A stretch of 64,000 bases of DNA from Meloidogyne chitwoodi (Eukaryota; Nematoda; Chromadorea; Rhabditida; Meloidogynidae): NCBI GenBank assembly GCA_015183035.1, contig JACZZP010000016.1:1488001-1552000 (forward strand), given 5' to 3'. The notes below the pieces were generated by a model. The model saw nothing but the letters and a program-made list of their open reading frames with translations. It did no database searches and had not been told where the DNA came from. A program made the position numbers and the translations under genes. Each line of letters begins with the position of its first letter. The first letter of the stretch is position 1. Of the stretch, positions 1-11,937 are shown piece by piece.

Positions 1-575
1 TTCAATTTGATGATCCATTTCTTATTAAAATAATTAATATAAAAAATAAAATGATAAATTTATAATATTGTAAACAAATTTAAACGTTGGTTGACGTGAT
101 AAAAAGCTTTCAAAAAATAAAAGCAATATATATTTATCCAAAAAATCTAAAAAAGAATATTTAAAAAAAATATTTAAAAAAGAAAATTTAATCAATTAAA
201 ATTTTTTCTTTATGTTGCAGGTCATCTTTATTTTCTAACATCTTTTTATGTCAAATAGGTATATTCTTTTTGTTGATCAAATTCTCACCGAGCAACACTG
301 TTTATATATAATTAGTTTGGGAGGACATAAATAATATTATTAATATAAGGATTAAACCTTTACACATTTTGTTCAATGTATATTTTATATATTTAGCTAA
401 AATATATAACTTAATCTACATATTTTTAATTAAAAATCTAAATCACAAATCAAACCTAATTATTAGAAAAAACCATCATAAAAAATGTTAATAATATAGT
501 CTCTAGAACTATTTCCTAAATTTCAATTTTAGCTAAATATTTTCGAGATTCTCATCCTTAATCATTCCCCTTTCT
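1..575. other. Left-edge flank without a recognisable gene
   Basis: AT-rich sequence lying 3' of the MATH-BTB gene, which is on the minus strand. Short open frames here do not continue into recognisable protein and lack coherent splice sites. I see no RNA gene or repeat. Part of it is probably 3' untranslated sequence of the neighbouring gene. Confidence 0.5.
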
Positions 576-2288
576 TCACTTGAATCGAAATGGCGGTAAA
601 TTGTAGTTTGGTCGTGGTGGAGTTTTTGGACGTGGTCGAACTCGTTTGTGAGGAGGTGGAAGAAGACATTCATTCTGGGCATTTTCTTGACGTTGTTGAA
701 TTGCCGATAATGCTTCAATACTTTTTTCTTTCAGTACTTTTTGCAATTCAGATTTAAGCCCTTCACTGAGTTGTTGGTTGTAAACGATCGTATTTCCAGA
801 AAGATCAGCACAAAAATGTGCAGGGCTCATTTTTTCAAGGCAATAAGTTCTTAAGTTTAAAAGACTATAACGTTCAGCCAAAGCCAACTTTCGAATTAGA
901 GAGAAATTTTCTACGGTGTTATTATTTGAGTTGTTATCTGGATGTTGGCTATGTGTAATAGAAGAAGAATTGCATGAAAAGTTGCAAACATTACAAATCC
1001 TAAAATTAATTTACAAAATATTTTAATTAATTGCGGCGTAAAATTTTTTTCCTATCGACTGTTTTAATAAGAAAAATATACTCTTTTGCATTATTTGAAG
1101 AGGACGTAGTATTACGGACATCAGCAACAGAGAATCCACAGATAAGCAATCTTTCACATCTTTCAGTAACAATTGGTAAGTCATATTTGTCGGCTAACTG
1201 GAGAACATCGGTGATTTTTGAAACTATAAAAAAAGTATAAGAAAATGAGAAAAAAACAAAATAAACCTGTCGGTTCAGGAAAATTCTCAACTGGATAAGA
1301 CATTGCAAGCATTTGTTCAAATGCATCGATATCATCTCCAGAAGAAGTAAGATTATATTCTTCAACATCATCCTGTACCCAATTATTAGAGAAAAATAAA
1401 GTTCGAAAATATGAAGAATACATAGCCAAATGCTTAAAAAAGGAAATATTTTATCAGACTATAATTTCTTACATGTTTGTTGAATGGAATGAGTTTTTCA
1501 TTAATACGAAATCTAGATTTCAATTGAAGGAGTGTGCTAAATTATATAAAAGAATATTTACCTAATAAAAATTGATAAAAGTACCCATATCCAATTTGCT
1601 CCAAAAGATAGATTTTAACACAAATTTTGAGCCAATCTTTGTCACTGCAAAGCTGAAAGTCCTGAATTAATTTTTCCCAAGGAAGTTCAAGTCCAATAGT
1701 TCCATTTGTTAAAGTTAATACACATTCATCTCGAGAAGCTGTAGTGCTGCAAGCTGAAGCCAAAGGAAAACGAACATTATCAAAGTAAAATTGCTGAGTT
1801 TTTCGTTCAGATTCCAAAACAAACTGTAAAAATATATTTTTAAATTAAAAGAAAAAATGTAAAAAACAGGGTCAAGGTTTTTTTTAATTATGCTCCCATA
1901 TCCGCAAATCAATTTTATTTTTTCAAGAATTATATTTTTCCAATGTATTGTAATGCATATACATATGAGAGAAGGAAATAATTTAGAATATAAAATTAAC
2001 CCTTATACGAGAAGTGCAAGTCCATCCACCAAGTCTTTTGTCACGTTCACTGCAATAAGCATAAATCAATAAAGTCGGCTTGGGTGAGTTTTCCTCATTC
2101 AAAATATTATGTTTGAAAGCACCCAAAACCCTATAAAAATAAATTTTAATTTTAAATTAGTAAAAAATATACCAATGAAAACGTGAAATAACTCCATTAC
2201 TTTTTAATTTTTGATCATTTTCCATAGATAAAACATGTTCCAGTTTCATATACAAACGTCCATCCGCATAATCTTCAGCAACAGCCAT
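576..2288 (-). CDS. MATH-BTB domain protein (BATH family, probable CUL3 adaptor)
   Basis: Spliced minus-strand gene. The ATG at 2288-2286 opens an exon to about 2173, followed by exons near 2130-2010, 1825-1560, 1432-1267, 1223-1090 and 1000-576, with GT-AG introns of roughly 40-110 bp. The N-terminal half has MATH-like features (FHWVLGAF, RLGGWTC, then DWLKICVKIYLLEQ). It is followed by a BTB/POZ segment (HLAMYSSYFRTLFFSN, then ITDVLQLADKYDLPIV with CERLL), which is the usual position of the BTB dimer surface and its last helices. A BACK-like helical region (LALAERYSLLNLRTYCLEKM) and a basic, proline-rich tail follow. In this family the MATH domain binds substrate and the BTB domain binds cullin-3 to ubiquitinate it. 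Nematodes have many such genes, so orthology is not assigned. The first MATH strand region is weak; the BTB call is firmer. An exon boundary near 1090/1000 was chosen because it keeps the frame. Confidence 0.7.
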
Positions 2289-2679
2289 TGTAATTTAATA
2301 CCTAATAAATTGAATAAAAAATCTAAATGCAAAACTAACTAAAACAAATTAAAATGAGAAAAAAATATTCTAACAAGTGGAATGGAAAAATTTATTAAGA
2401 GAAAAGTGCGACATAGGTGAAACCGATATGAATTTCCTGTTTCCCCGTTTCTGGTCTCGGCCGGTCACTTTTAAATTCGCCTTTCTAGTTTTTACACCAT
2501 GCCGGAAAAAATATTTACAATAAAAAAGACATCTCCGGGCCCCCAACTAAAAGCTAAAATCCGACAAAGTGGGAAATGACATTTTGGGTTACGACATTTT
2601 GGACTAAAATTTTTAATAATAAAAAATATAGGATAAATTAAAATCCATTCGAAAAAATAAGAATGAAAAAATTATTTAT
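2289..2679. other. Spacer between MATH-BTB gene and p44 relic
   Basis: Begins with the probable 5' flank of the MATH-BTB gene. Positions 2400-2600 are distinctly less AT-rich than the surroundings (CCCCGTTTC, CTCGGCCGG, CCGGGCCCCC motifs) but hold no coherent reading frame and no obvious inverted ends. It could be a decayed repeat, but I cannot show that. Confidence 0.4.
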
Positions 2680-4087
2680 TCAACAACATGACGGACAAAC
2701 TTGTAATGAATCATGTAAAAGAATATCACATTTATACAAAATTGTGTTTTACCATTTTTACATAAATAAATATTTGTGAAGATAAAAATTGTTCATCACA
2801 AGCAAAACAATTTGAACTGAAGGGGAAAAAATAACAGATAAAATATCAAAAACACTTCAATAGGTGTAGATACAATTAATGAAGGTAAGCTATTTTGTTT
2901 AAGAGGAGGTGGTTGAAGAATTCCAGTAAGTAAAAGGTCAAAATGCTCTTTATCTAAATCTACTCCATATTTTCCTCAAAAATAATTTTAATAAAATAAA
3001 AAATAAAAGAAAGAAGAAAACCTTGTGTAATAACACAAAGCTTTTTAAAAGCATAAACTTCTGCCAAAAAAGAAATTATTGAACAACGAACAGATTGCAT
3101 TTTGAGTTGCTAAAATTAAGAAAATAATAATGAATTTAACGTTTAAAAAAACCTAATAAATCTGTTTTAAACTAGAAGCATCAATTGTGCTTAAACTTGC
3201 AACAATAAAAATAAATTCTTTACTTGTATGAGAGGGCACATTCCTTTAAAAAATAAAATTGATATAATTTGAAAAATATATAACTTAAATGACCAAATGC
3301 ACGCTCAAGCATTGAATGTAAAGAAAATTCAGTTCCGCCACAAGATGTTTCGCTGAGTGAATTAAATGCATCATTTAATTTTTGAATACTACCTTTAAAT
3401 TAATAAAATTAAATTCTTGCTTTATTAGTGTTAGTTTCTCCCAAAAAAGGACAAATTAAAACCTCTATTACAATTGAAGTTTTCCCAAGTCCATTAAAAG
3501 AAATATACTCGAAAATACGCAAGAACATTCCGCCTTTTTGTCACGTCAAAGTATTAGACCCATCTATATTAAAATATGTAGTTATTAAAATTAATCTTAC
3601 AGAAGATAGAGGATTGAGTTCAAAAAATTTGTTTAAAGTTTAAAAGACATTCTCGAACAATTCGTAATATGCTAGGTTCAACATCTTTTGAGAGGATACA
3701 AGTTGAAAGATCAATTCCAATAAAAACATGTCTCATCTTAAAGAATTTTTGAGTAAAATTGAGGGAAGAAACGAATCAGAAAAACATCAGAATTTTGGTA
3801 AACACTAATTAATAACAAAACCAACTCTAACACTCAAAAAATCAGACTACTTAAATAATAAAATAAACCATTCCAAGACGTATTCTATTTGGCCTTCCCT
3901 CATTTCTTCTAAAATAAGCCTTTTTTCTTCAGCAATAATGCGTCGAATTGCATTTTCCATAGAACCATGTTCATCTTCTTGAAGTGTTGATTGAATGCAA
4001 ATATTTTAAAATATAAAATGAAATAATCTTAAAATTAAAAAAACCATCAGTATAAGCCTCTTCCCATTTAAATGGATCTTTAGCCAT
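2680..4087 (-). pseudogene. GTF2H2: TFIIH core subunit p44 (GTF2H2/SSL1-like), damaged copy
   Basis: Minus-strand pieces follow the p44 protein from end to end. They include an N-terminal PFKWEEAYTDG plus LQEDEHGSMENAIRRII, the VWA start MRHVFIGIDLSTCILSKDVEP, the VWA middle SETSCGGTEFSLHSMLERA and VPSHTSKEFIFIVASL, then RCSIISFLAEVYAFKKLCVITQG, DLDKEHFDLLL and a PPP segment. The C-terminal zinc-binding end reads CFACDEQFL, CKNGKTQFC, CDILLHDSLQVCPSCC. Intact p44 scaffolds TFIIH and stimulates the XPD helicase in transcription and repair. Here the pieces lie in different frames: an apparent 1-base loss near 3890, a stop in the first VWA strand near 3560, a frame change near 3640, a missing acceptor AG near 4000, two frame changes in the last 120 bases, and a missing middle zinc region. 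I read it as a pseudogene. Clustered indel errors in the assembly are the alternative. Confidence 0.65.
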
Positions 4088-4249
4088 TCTTCTAAAAAAT
4101 CAAAAAATCTCTAAAAACTTTTAAAAATCTTATTTATAATTTTCTTAATCTAAAATTAAGAATTTTTAAAATAATTAAATAATGATGAGTAATAATAACA
4201 TCAAATTAGAAGATCAATTTTAATGAGGCAAATATTTATCAACAAATAA

Positions 4250-5260
4250 AGATAACAAACAATTTTTTTATCCAATTAAATACCATGTATAGCATCGAGC
4301 AAATCTGATCTTGCTGTTTGAATAATTTCATTATTAATACCCAACAAAATTATATTGTTTACAGCCAAAATTTCCGTAATCAAATCCCCGATTATAACTG
4401 AAACTCCAGATGCTCTGCTACGTAACTGAAAAATTAAAACTTCTAAAATAAATAATTAACCAATTCTAAGTTGTAAAAGAATATTTTGATTCAGAAATAT
4501 CAAACATGTTTTGTTAAAACACATTTTAAAAATTTTCAAAAATACATTTTCGTTATCAAATGTAAACATAAAATATTTAAAAATGAAAAACCACAATTAA
4601 CAAAATTTAAAAAAATTATTCAAAACTTACAGAGCCTAGATCTTGAGCATTTTCTTGATGAGAATAACGTTCCAATAATAAAGTGAATCTATTATTAAAT
4701 TGGTTATCGGCTCTACCGATTTCTAATGCAAATTTGTGTAAAGCTTAAATTAAAGGTACTATAAAAAAATAAAAATTATACGTGTCCAAAAGAACAATAA
4801 AGTAACGCCTAGACAATCCAAATACAGTCTATTATTTGGTTGATCCCCAATTCCACTAGCAAGATATAACACTCTTGTTTTTGCATTTTCCAAAACGTTT
4901 CTAAACTAAAATTCTAAGATTATTTATTAAATGTTGTAAAAAATCAAATTTAGTGCCTCAAGGTCATAATTTAAAACTTACAAAATTCGTAAGTTTATTA
5001 ATACAAACAATATAATGACGCTGATTATTTAATAAAAAAAGATCAAAAACAAGCGAAACACGAAGATAAGACCATTTTAAATTTAAAGGCATTAAATTAA
5101 TAATCTCAGCCAATAATTCAACTGGAAGTGTGACTCTCTTTTTTTTTTGCTTTGTGGATAGAATGGAACGGATCAACGCAAAAAAGAATACACACATCCA
5201 GAAATTCCAAATGGTCGAAATTTTTTGAGATGGCCAAAAATTTGTAGCCAAAAGGCTATA
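4250..5260 (-). pseudogene. Fragments of an F-box-like protein gene
   Basis: Going leftwards on the minus strand, a segment at about 5150-4985 encodes LPVELLAEIINLMP followed by LKWSYLRVSLVFDLFLLN, which has the spacing of a nematode F-box start. Three more open segments follow: near 4905-4780 (YLASGIGDQPNNRLYLDCLG), 4735-4630 (EIGRADNQFNNRFTLLLERY) and 4425-4285 (IIGDLITEILAVNNIILLG). They are separated by short AT-rich, intron-like gaps. I could not join them into one clean frame or recognise the later segments, and no clear start was found, so this may be a decayed gene. F-box proteins bring substrates to SCF ubiquitin ligases and are highly expanded in nematodes. The F-box assignment rests on one motif only. 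Confidence 0.35.
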
Positions 5261-5539
5261 TGTGAAAACCTAGTATTTGTTGTAATAATTCAGTCCCTAT
5301 TAACGACGTTTTGATGCTGTTGGCTTTACAAAAAAATCCAGTTTGACGCGTAACTATAAATATTCCACAGGATAAACATTATATTCTAAAAATCAACTAT
5401 CCCATTTTCAGATAAATTAGAGCTAAACGCGAGAGTTAATTTTCTTTGTCTCAAAGCTCAAATAAGTCATCTATTTGATCCAAAAAATAATTATTTAAAA
5501 ATGGCCAAATTTAATAAAACCTGTCCTTTCTCATCACTT

Positions 5540-6000
5540 TTATTTAGGATCGTCAGAATTAACTAAGCCAAGTGCTCGTTTAATATTTATCATCTGAAGT
5601 ATCTTAAAGCATTTCATTCAAAGGAATCAAAAAATAATGGAAATTCAGCAATACTTATGTTGGTAACGAATCACATCAGAATCATGTTTATTTAGGATTA
5701 TTGCAGTCATCATGCGAGCAGGCGTATATCAACAATAAAAGAATTAGATTAGCATACCTTTTTTATTTGACCAATCTTTCCAAGCAAAAACCAACGAGGT
5801 CTTCATCAACAATTACCTCGATTAATTCCCCGTTTCGTCAGTTCAATTTTTAAAATTTAAATTCTAAGGATAAAGGAAATCTAGTAAGGATCATAGTCAA
5901 GATATAGTCAAAAAAGAGTATAATCAAAAATGAAACCTTGAGGCACTCTAAACGAGAAAAAATAATTAATACCTCTTGAATTTGCTGTGCATTCATTTTA
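5540..6000 (-). other. Unidentified coding remnants (minus strand)
   Basis: A short start-like segment (MNAQQIQE at about 5999-5976, followed by a plausible GT donor), then ELIEVIVDEDLVGFCLERLV near 5830-5770 and TAIILNKHDSDVIRYQHKY near 5710-5650. They read like protein but are separated by stops and frame changes. They lie immediately upstream of the F-box-like and p44 remnants, so the whole 2.7-6.5 kb segment may be one decaying block. I do not recognise the family. Confidence 0.25.
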
Positions 6001-6059
6001 TTTAGAAGAAAATATTTTTAATTCTAAAATTATTTAAAATTATATTAAACAAATGTGTG

Positions 6060-6495
6060 TGAGGTGGATTTATTAAATAAGGAACAAAGGTTTGTGGACA
6101 AAATTGTAGAACCTGGACAAATGTTACAAATTCTCCGAAAATAATTTAAAACATCAATAAAAAAATTGAATATTACACAATCCGTGCCAGTATAAACAAA
6201 TAGAAGAAATAGGGGCCCGAATATGAAAAATTTTTGTAAGAAAACATTTAAATATAAGTTTAATACCGCTGAAGACAAAAATTTAGGCGTTAAAACAAGC
6301 CAAAATGTGAACCAAGAATGTAGCCTAGGAAGTGAAGATGAAGTCAAGAAGGGACATTTATTAGAAAAACTTGGGAGAATGTTTTTAAAAAACAGAATAT
6401 CCAAATGAAAAAAGAGAACTAATGTTAACTTGGAACAACACTCCTCAAGTTTTTTAAGCATAACGACTTTTGAAATTGAGTCAATCATATTTTAA
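6060..6495 (+). other. Unidentified coding remnant (plus strand)
   Basis: Three protein-like stretches on the plus strand: LLNKEQRFVDKIVEPGQM (6065-6150), then TAEDKNLGVKTSQNVNQE through EDEVKKGHLLEKLGRMFL (6225-6405), then EQHSSSFLSITTFEIESIIF (6430-6495). The last two sit in different frames across about 6400, and a stop separates the first from the second. The composition is coding-like on this strand rather than on the hydrophobic minus-strand shadow. No family is recognised and no start is assigned. It is either a broken gene or exons of a gene whose structure I cannot resolve. Confidence 0.25.
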
Positions 6496-7409
6496 ATCAA
6501 CAACTATTTTTAAGAAAACATTTTGTATGTAAAATGCGTCATAAAACTTTTAGGAAAATTTCTGCGAATTATTCTATTGCGAATAAGAGTTACTTAAAAG
6601 TTAAAAAATCTTGATCTAATCTAAACGCAACATCAATCGACCAAAGTTCACCCTACTCGTCATGAATCATAATGTATAGAACTACGTTAACATAAATGTA
6701 ACCTGAAAACTCCTTCAACAAACAAGATACGAGAAGATGACATGAGGAAAATCGCCAAATTTTCAGAAATGTCCACTCTGCCGAGATATGAACTCACGAT
6801 TTCTAACTTCAAAATGTTCAGGCTTTAATCACGCACTTTGAGGTTCGACAAGCATCCCATAAAAGAACAGCAAGAAATATGAAAGTCTTATAATTAACAT
6901 GTTTACATTTTTTAAATAAGATTCTAAATATTGTCCACAAACCTTCACAATAGAAACCTTAAAAAAAATAAAACCGCGAATGTTCGGGAAAGATAAATAC
7001 GGGATAAAAATCTTTAAATTAAAGTTATGATTATTAATATAAAAAAATGATAAAAAAGAAACAGTTAGACATAAAATTTTTTTATCAAATATTAAAGATA
7101 TTTAAATAGACAAAAAGCGCATTAGAGAAAATGAGAGACAGAGAGAAACGGGTTGGGATCACTTCAGTACCGCCATCTCAGTACCAACATTTTTTTATAC
7201 TGAATTAAGCAATTTTTGATCTTAAATTTGTTAAAATTTTTTTTACAATTTTTAATGATAAAAAAATATTCTTTTTACAATTATTTTTGTCAAAGACAAG
7301 TATCACTATAATTTTATTTTTTTCTAAAATTTAGTGTTTCTATTTGAAAAGTTCATCCTTTTCATTTCTTATTTTAATTATTTTTTAACATTTTAGATTT
7401 ATATAGATT
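6496..7409. other. Intergenic region upstream of the MATH-like gene
   Basis: No convincing coding sequence. A short purine-rich stretch (7125-7155) is followed by CTTCAGTACCGCCATCTCAG (near 7170-7195), which vaguely resembles the CAGTGTTGCCATTTCAGTGT ends of the foldback element at 36.5 kb. The likeness is too short to call. Confidence 0.4.
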
Positions 7410-8694
7410 ATGGACTCTTCAAATATTAATATAAATTATATTGATACAATTGTAGCATTAGCTGAAAAGCAGCGTGTTACTTCTGAAGAAATTATTAAGA
7501 ATGTTTCAGCTTGGAAAGAAATGCAACTTCATCTTTTGGCGAAACCCCAAAATTCAATTGAACAACACAATTCACCAGAATCTCCAATTTCTGGTGATGC
7601 TGAAACAACTGAAGAGCCAATAAATATTCCTTTAAATGTTTGTTTTAATATTTTTATGTTAATCATTTATTTTAAGATGCAACCACCTTCACCAGAACTT
7701 TTGCCGAAGCCAAAACCGATTTCCATTTTTGATCTAACATCTTCTCCTTTGTCTCTCAACAACAATAATAACATTAATAGTGCTGTTGAAGCACCTTTTT
7801 CGGATGATAATGATGAGACATTGGAAATTACTGATGAAGTTGGACGTGATTTTGGTATGATAGAATCCTTTATTTTATATTTTTTAATTTCAGACAAAGT
7901 TATTAATGAACATAATGAGAATGATTCTGGATCAGGAGGTTCTAACGTGAATACTCCAGGTTTAAATTTAAGCATTTACACCCATTATTTATTCTTTCTA
8001 AAATGTATTATATAAATATTTTTAGTTCCACTTGAAGAGTCTACTTCTCCTTTTATGATGCAACTCATTTTTAGTGCTAAGGGTGCCTCAGGTCAACTTT
8101 ATTCAGCTGAACAAACCATCAACAACTTTAAATGGATTTTGAAAATTAGTTTTAAGAAAGCATTTGAAAAAGGCAATAAAAAAGTTCCATTTCTTTTGGG
8201 ACTTTTTCTTCATTGTAAAGGACCTGCAGAAGAGAATTCTAATGAATCTATTTTATGTAATGTGAGGGAACTCAATTTCAAAATTCACAATCACCTTCAA
8301 GGCATTCCTGGATTAATGAAGACAAAAGTGTGTAAAGTCCCTTTTGAGTCAGATCTATCTCAAGGAGTTTATTTTGAATTGGATGGAAAACAGGTTTATT
8401 TTATTTGAATTTGAAAAATATAGATAATAGTTTGGGAATTTTCAACTATTTTTAAATAATATATAAGAATAGGTAATAATGTTGAAACAAATACCCTATC
8501 CATCTTTTAATTGAGAACAAATTTTAACTAATAGAACGAGAAATTTAAAAAATAATTATAATCTTTAATATATTTTTTAAATTTAGAAAATGATCGAAGA
8601 AGGATTAATTATTGGAGATGGACTGAAAATTCGTGTTTCTGTTGTGCTTATTTTCCGAAACAATTCTAGCGGAAGTTTTCCAGATGACGAATAA
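7410..8694 (+). CDS. Protein with a C-terminal MATH-like domain
   Basis: Five exons join cleanly in frame: 7410-7637, 7677-7854, 7894-7959, 8026-8393 and 8587-8694, giving 315 residues and stopping at TAA. All introns are GT-AG. The first ~140 residues are low-complexity and acidic/polar (Pro-, Asn-, Asp-rich), probably disordered. From about residue 160, the pattern FKWILKISF, then FLLGLFLHCKG, VPFESDLSQGVYFEL and GLIIGDGLKIRVSVVLIF matches the strand order of a MATH (TRAF-C-like) domain: a Trp strand, a LGLFLxC strand and a closing GD-L-I-V strand. No BTB domain follows. MATH-only proteins in nematodes are thought to bind substrates or partners without the cullin-binding part. It lies about 5 kb from a MATH-BTB gene on the opposite strand, so local family expansion is possible. 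I infer the domain from pattern only; a divergent relative is equally possible. Confidence 0.55.
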
Positions 8695-9183
8695 CTGCTT
8701 TAATTGAATAAGTGAATTATTAATAATAAAATACTTTTTATGATTTTTGTTTATTATATTTTATTAAAAGAGTGTTTTTACAGATTTTTGTTAAGAAATT
8801 TATAATAAATTATTTGTTGTTTACCTATGTTTTTAAATAAAAATATATAAAATGTTTTTTAATAAATTTTAGGATAATTTAGAATTTAATAATATTAGAT
8901 TTTAAAAATTATCAAATAAATAATAATTATAAAATAAATATATTTAAAATAAAAAATAAATAAAAATTAAATAAATTTATTATTTTTCTTTTACTTTTAT
9001 TTTTCCATCTTCTTTTATTATTTTCTAATTGTTTTCTTCTAAAAGACAATGTTTGACTGTATTTTTCTTTTTGCTCTGAAGTACTTACATTAAATAATGA
9101 ATATAACTAAATTAAATAATTAAAAATATATTTAATTAATTAATTATATCAAATTTAAATTATTATAAATTAACTATTTATTG
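8695..9183. other. AT-rich spacer
   Basis: Nearly pure A/T with short homopolymers. Nothing supported beyond likely 3' untranslated sequence of the converging genes on either side. Confidence 0.5.
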
Positions 9184-10238
9184 TTAGACTATTAATCCCT
9201 CTCTATTTATTTTATTAATTAAACCCCTCACTTTTTCATATTTTTTATAATAATTTAATTTAATTAATCTAACTTTATTTGGCCCAAGTTCATTACATTT
9301 ATCATAATCATTACAACAACAAAAATAAGTAAAAACAATTTTAGAAGGATCCAGCCTTTCTAAACGTAATTTTTTTTCAAAAGTTTTTGCAACGATTTTG
9401 TCTAATTTAGATAAATTAATACAAGATTTATGTTCAGGCCAAATACCTCGATCGGTGCAATGACCTTTAAAATAAAATATTTAAAGAAATTTAAAAAAAA
9501 AGTAATAAATTAATTTTAATAGGTTAAAAAAAAAAGAAAGAATTCTTATGAACACAAAATAAAAACGAAAATTATCTCATAGAGTACACACATAAAAATG
9601 TTAAAATTATTTATTGTCCCGAAAAAAATATTTTTGTGTAATTAAATAATTATTTTAATCTTCAATTTTATATAAGTACGCCTTGATACACTTTAATACG
9701 TAATAAATATTTATTTTAATTTATTTTATTTTTTAATGTTGAAAAATAAAAATTAAAAATATTTCAATTTATTTTAAAAATATATATTTGATTAATTACT
9801 TAAAAGGGATGATAATTGACATGAGTGAAAGATTATAAAATTGTTAAATGAGAGATTTTAGACCTATAAAGAATTTATATTTTAAATAATTTTATTTAAT
9901 TAATAGATGTTATAAATAAATAAATTTATATATTTTTTAATTAAACAAATTAATGATTACATTCCTCTTACAAAAATAAAAATAAATAAATAAATAAACT
10001 AACGTTTATTAACACAAAAACGATCAAAATAATGAGAAAGTTGTTGTGAACTTTCAAATGTTTTTGTTGTTGTTTTTAAAGAATAATATTCAACATAACA
10101 AACTTCTTCTTCTTTACATTCTTTTATTCTAATAGGAATTGGTGATTGTGAATCAAAACAATTTAATCCAAAAATATAATTAAATAATAATAATTTAAAA
10201 ATTATTACAATTTTTAATATAATTAATAAAAAATACAT
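9184..10238 (-). CDS. Secreted cysteine-rich protein with Ly6-like CC..D.CN ending
   Basis: Two exons, 10238-10016 and 9464-9184, joined by a GT-AG intron of about 550 bp; the splice leaves the frame intact and gives 167 residues. The first ~24 residues form a hydrophobic signal peptide (LLIILKIVIIFKLLLFNYIFG), with mature sequence from about LNCFDSQ. Cysteines are regularly placed: LNC, KEC, EVC, then across the splice RFCHC, KSCIN, and finally YFCCCNDYDKCN. The CC-x-x-D-x-CN type ending is typical of three-finger (Ly6/activin-receptor-like) extracellular folds, but here one extra Cys precedes it. A basic tail follows. Without the splice, exon 1 would read into a stop after VNKR. The function is unknown; secreted small Cys-rich proteins are candidate surface, signalling or effector molecules in parasitic nematodes, which is inference. 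The donor used is GTGTTAATA, and the unusually long intron is the weakest part of the model. Confidence 0.55.
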
Positions 10239-11860
10239 CTTTAAAAATCTAATAATAAATTAATTAAATTAATTAAACAATTAAATTAATCAAAATATTT
10301 AGAAAAATTATAATTTTATTTAAATATATATTTTGTTAATTTTTGTTAATAATTTTAGAATTTCTTTTAAATTATCTTTGAGAAATTATATAAAATTAAA
10401 ACTTTAAATATTTTTAAAAAATACTTAATTTTGTTAATTTTTCTAAAAATATTTTTTAAATATTAAATAATTAATTTTATTAAATTTATTTAAAAATTAG
10501 TTAACACATAATTAAAATTTATTTGTAAGTAAAGGTTAAAAAGAAATAAAAGTCTTTTAATTTTATAAAAATTTAAAAACGATCAGCTTTTTTAAATTTT
10601 AAAATTAAATTAAAAAATTCAAAAAAATATTTAAAAAAATAAAATTTAGTTTCTGCCTCAATGAATACGATAAATAATATTTTTGCCATTTTTTTAGCTT
10701 TGAAAATAATTGATGTCACCATGTGAACGAATAATAATAATATTTAGAAAAAAAGAAAAAATTTTTTTAAATAAATTTGATTACAAGTACACAGTAAATT
10801 AAATTGTAAAAAATAATAATAAAATAATTAATTTTAATAAATAAATTAATTATCTCAATTTAAAAAAAACATTTAATTTAATATTCATAATAATTTTAAA
10901 AATAAATAAATTTATTTATTTTTAAAATTATAATAATACTAAAAGGTTAAAAAAGAAATTAAAAAAGAATTAAAAGAAAGAAGACCTTTCCTTAAATTAT
11001 TTATCAAGAATTTTTAAAGATTATATTTATTTATTTGATTTAAACAAGAAAAAAAGTAAAAAAATTTTTTTTAATATTTTATGGAATTTAAAAGATTAAA
11101 AATGTCAGTGATGAAACAAAAAATTTTTTTTATTTTTTAAATAATGACAGGAAAGGATTAAAAAATTTATTTTGTTTTTATAAATAAATATTTTTTTAAT
11201 TAATTTAATAAATTAAAATTAATTTAATAAATATTAATTTCTTTGACAAAATAATTTTTTTTAAATTAATTTACAGACAAGTAATAAATATTAATTAATT
11301 AATTAAATTATTTTAAAATAATTAGGTAAATATTTTTTAATTTTTTTAAATAAACAAATTAAGAATCAAAGAATATTTGTTTTTTTTAATAATTAAATAT
11401 ATTTTTTTTTCATATTAATAAATTATTAAAAATAAAATATATATTAATATTAATTAATTAATTAATTATTAAATAAATTAAAGAAAATATAATTTTAAAT
11501 AAATAAATTAAAAAAATAAATTTCAAAGAATTACTAAATATTTAAATTAATTTTAATTAAAAATATTAAATAATTATTATTATTATTGTTTTAAAACATT
11601 TATTTTAAAATTTATTTATTTATATGTACTATTAATTTTTAAATATGTTTTGATATTTTTAAAATAATTTAATTTAAATTTTTTTTTAAATATTTTACTT
11701 AATATTGTGTTTCGTACATTACATTCAATTTGACATTCCTTAAATTTTATAATAAAAAAATAAAAGTAATAAATAAATGACCCATAAATTAGGTTTGTAA
11801 AAAATATATTAAATACTTTATAATAAATTAAAGATCAATTAAAAGAGAAGATAAATAAAA

Positions 11861-11937
11861 TACCTCAGTGGTTCAGTTGGTTGTGCATTTGATTATAATA
11901 ATTTAGAGAGGTAAAAGGTTCGAATCCTGCCAATGTA
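11861..11937 (+). tRNA. Degenerate tRNA-like sequence (pseudo-tRNA or SINE head)
   Basis: Contains a clear A-box-like TGGTTCAGTTGG and a perfect B box GGTTCGAATCC about 38 bases later, the internal RNA polymerase III promoter spacing of a tRNA. The D arm pairs only partly, the T stem has about three pairs, the ends pair poorly, and no 7-base anticodon loop with a good stem can be drawn around TTATAAT. I therefore read it as a tRNA-derived relic rather than a working tRNA. Confidence 0.3.

Noticed and set aside
3428..3643. Plus-strand open frame within the p44 relic
   Set aside because: Antisense to recognisable p44 segments on the minus strand.
6045..6488. Long hydrophobic minus-strand open frame (147 codons) resembling a membrane protein
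   Set aside because: The plus strand of the same interval is more protein-like (charged, KTSQNVNQE and similar); the hydrophobicity is the usual antisense effect of A-rich coding DNA.
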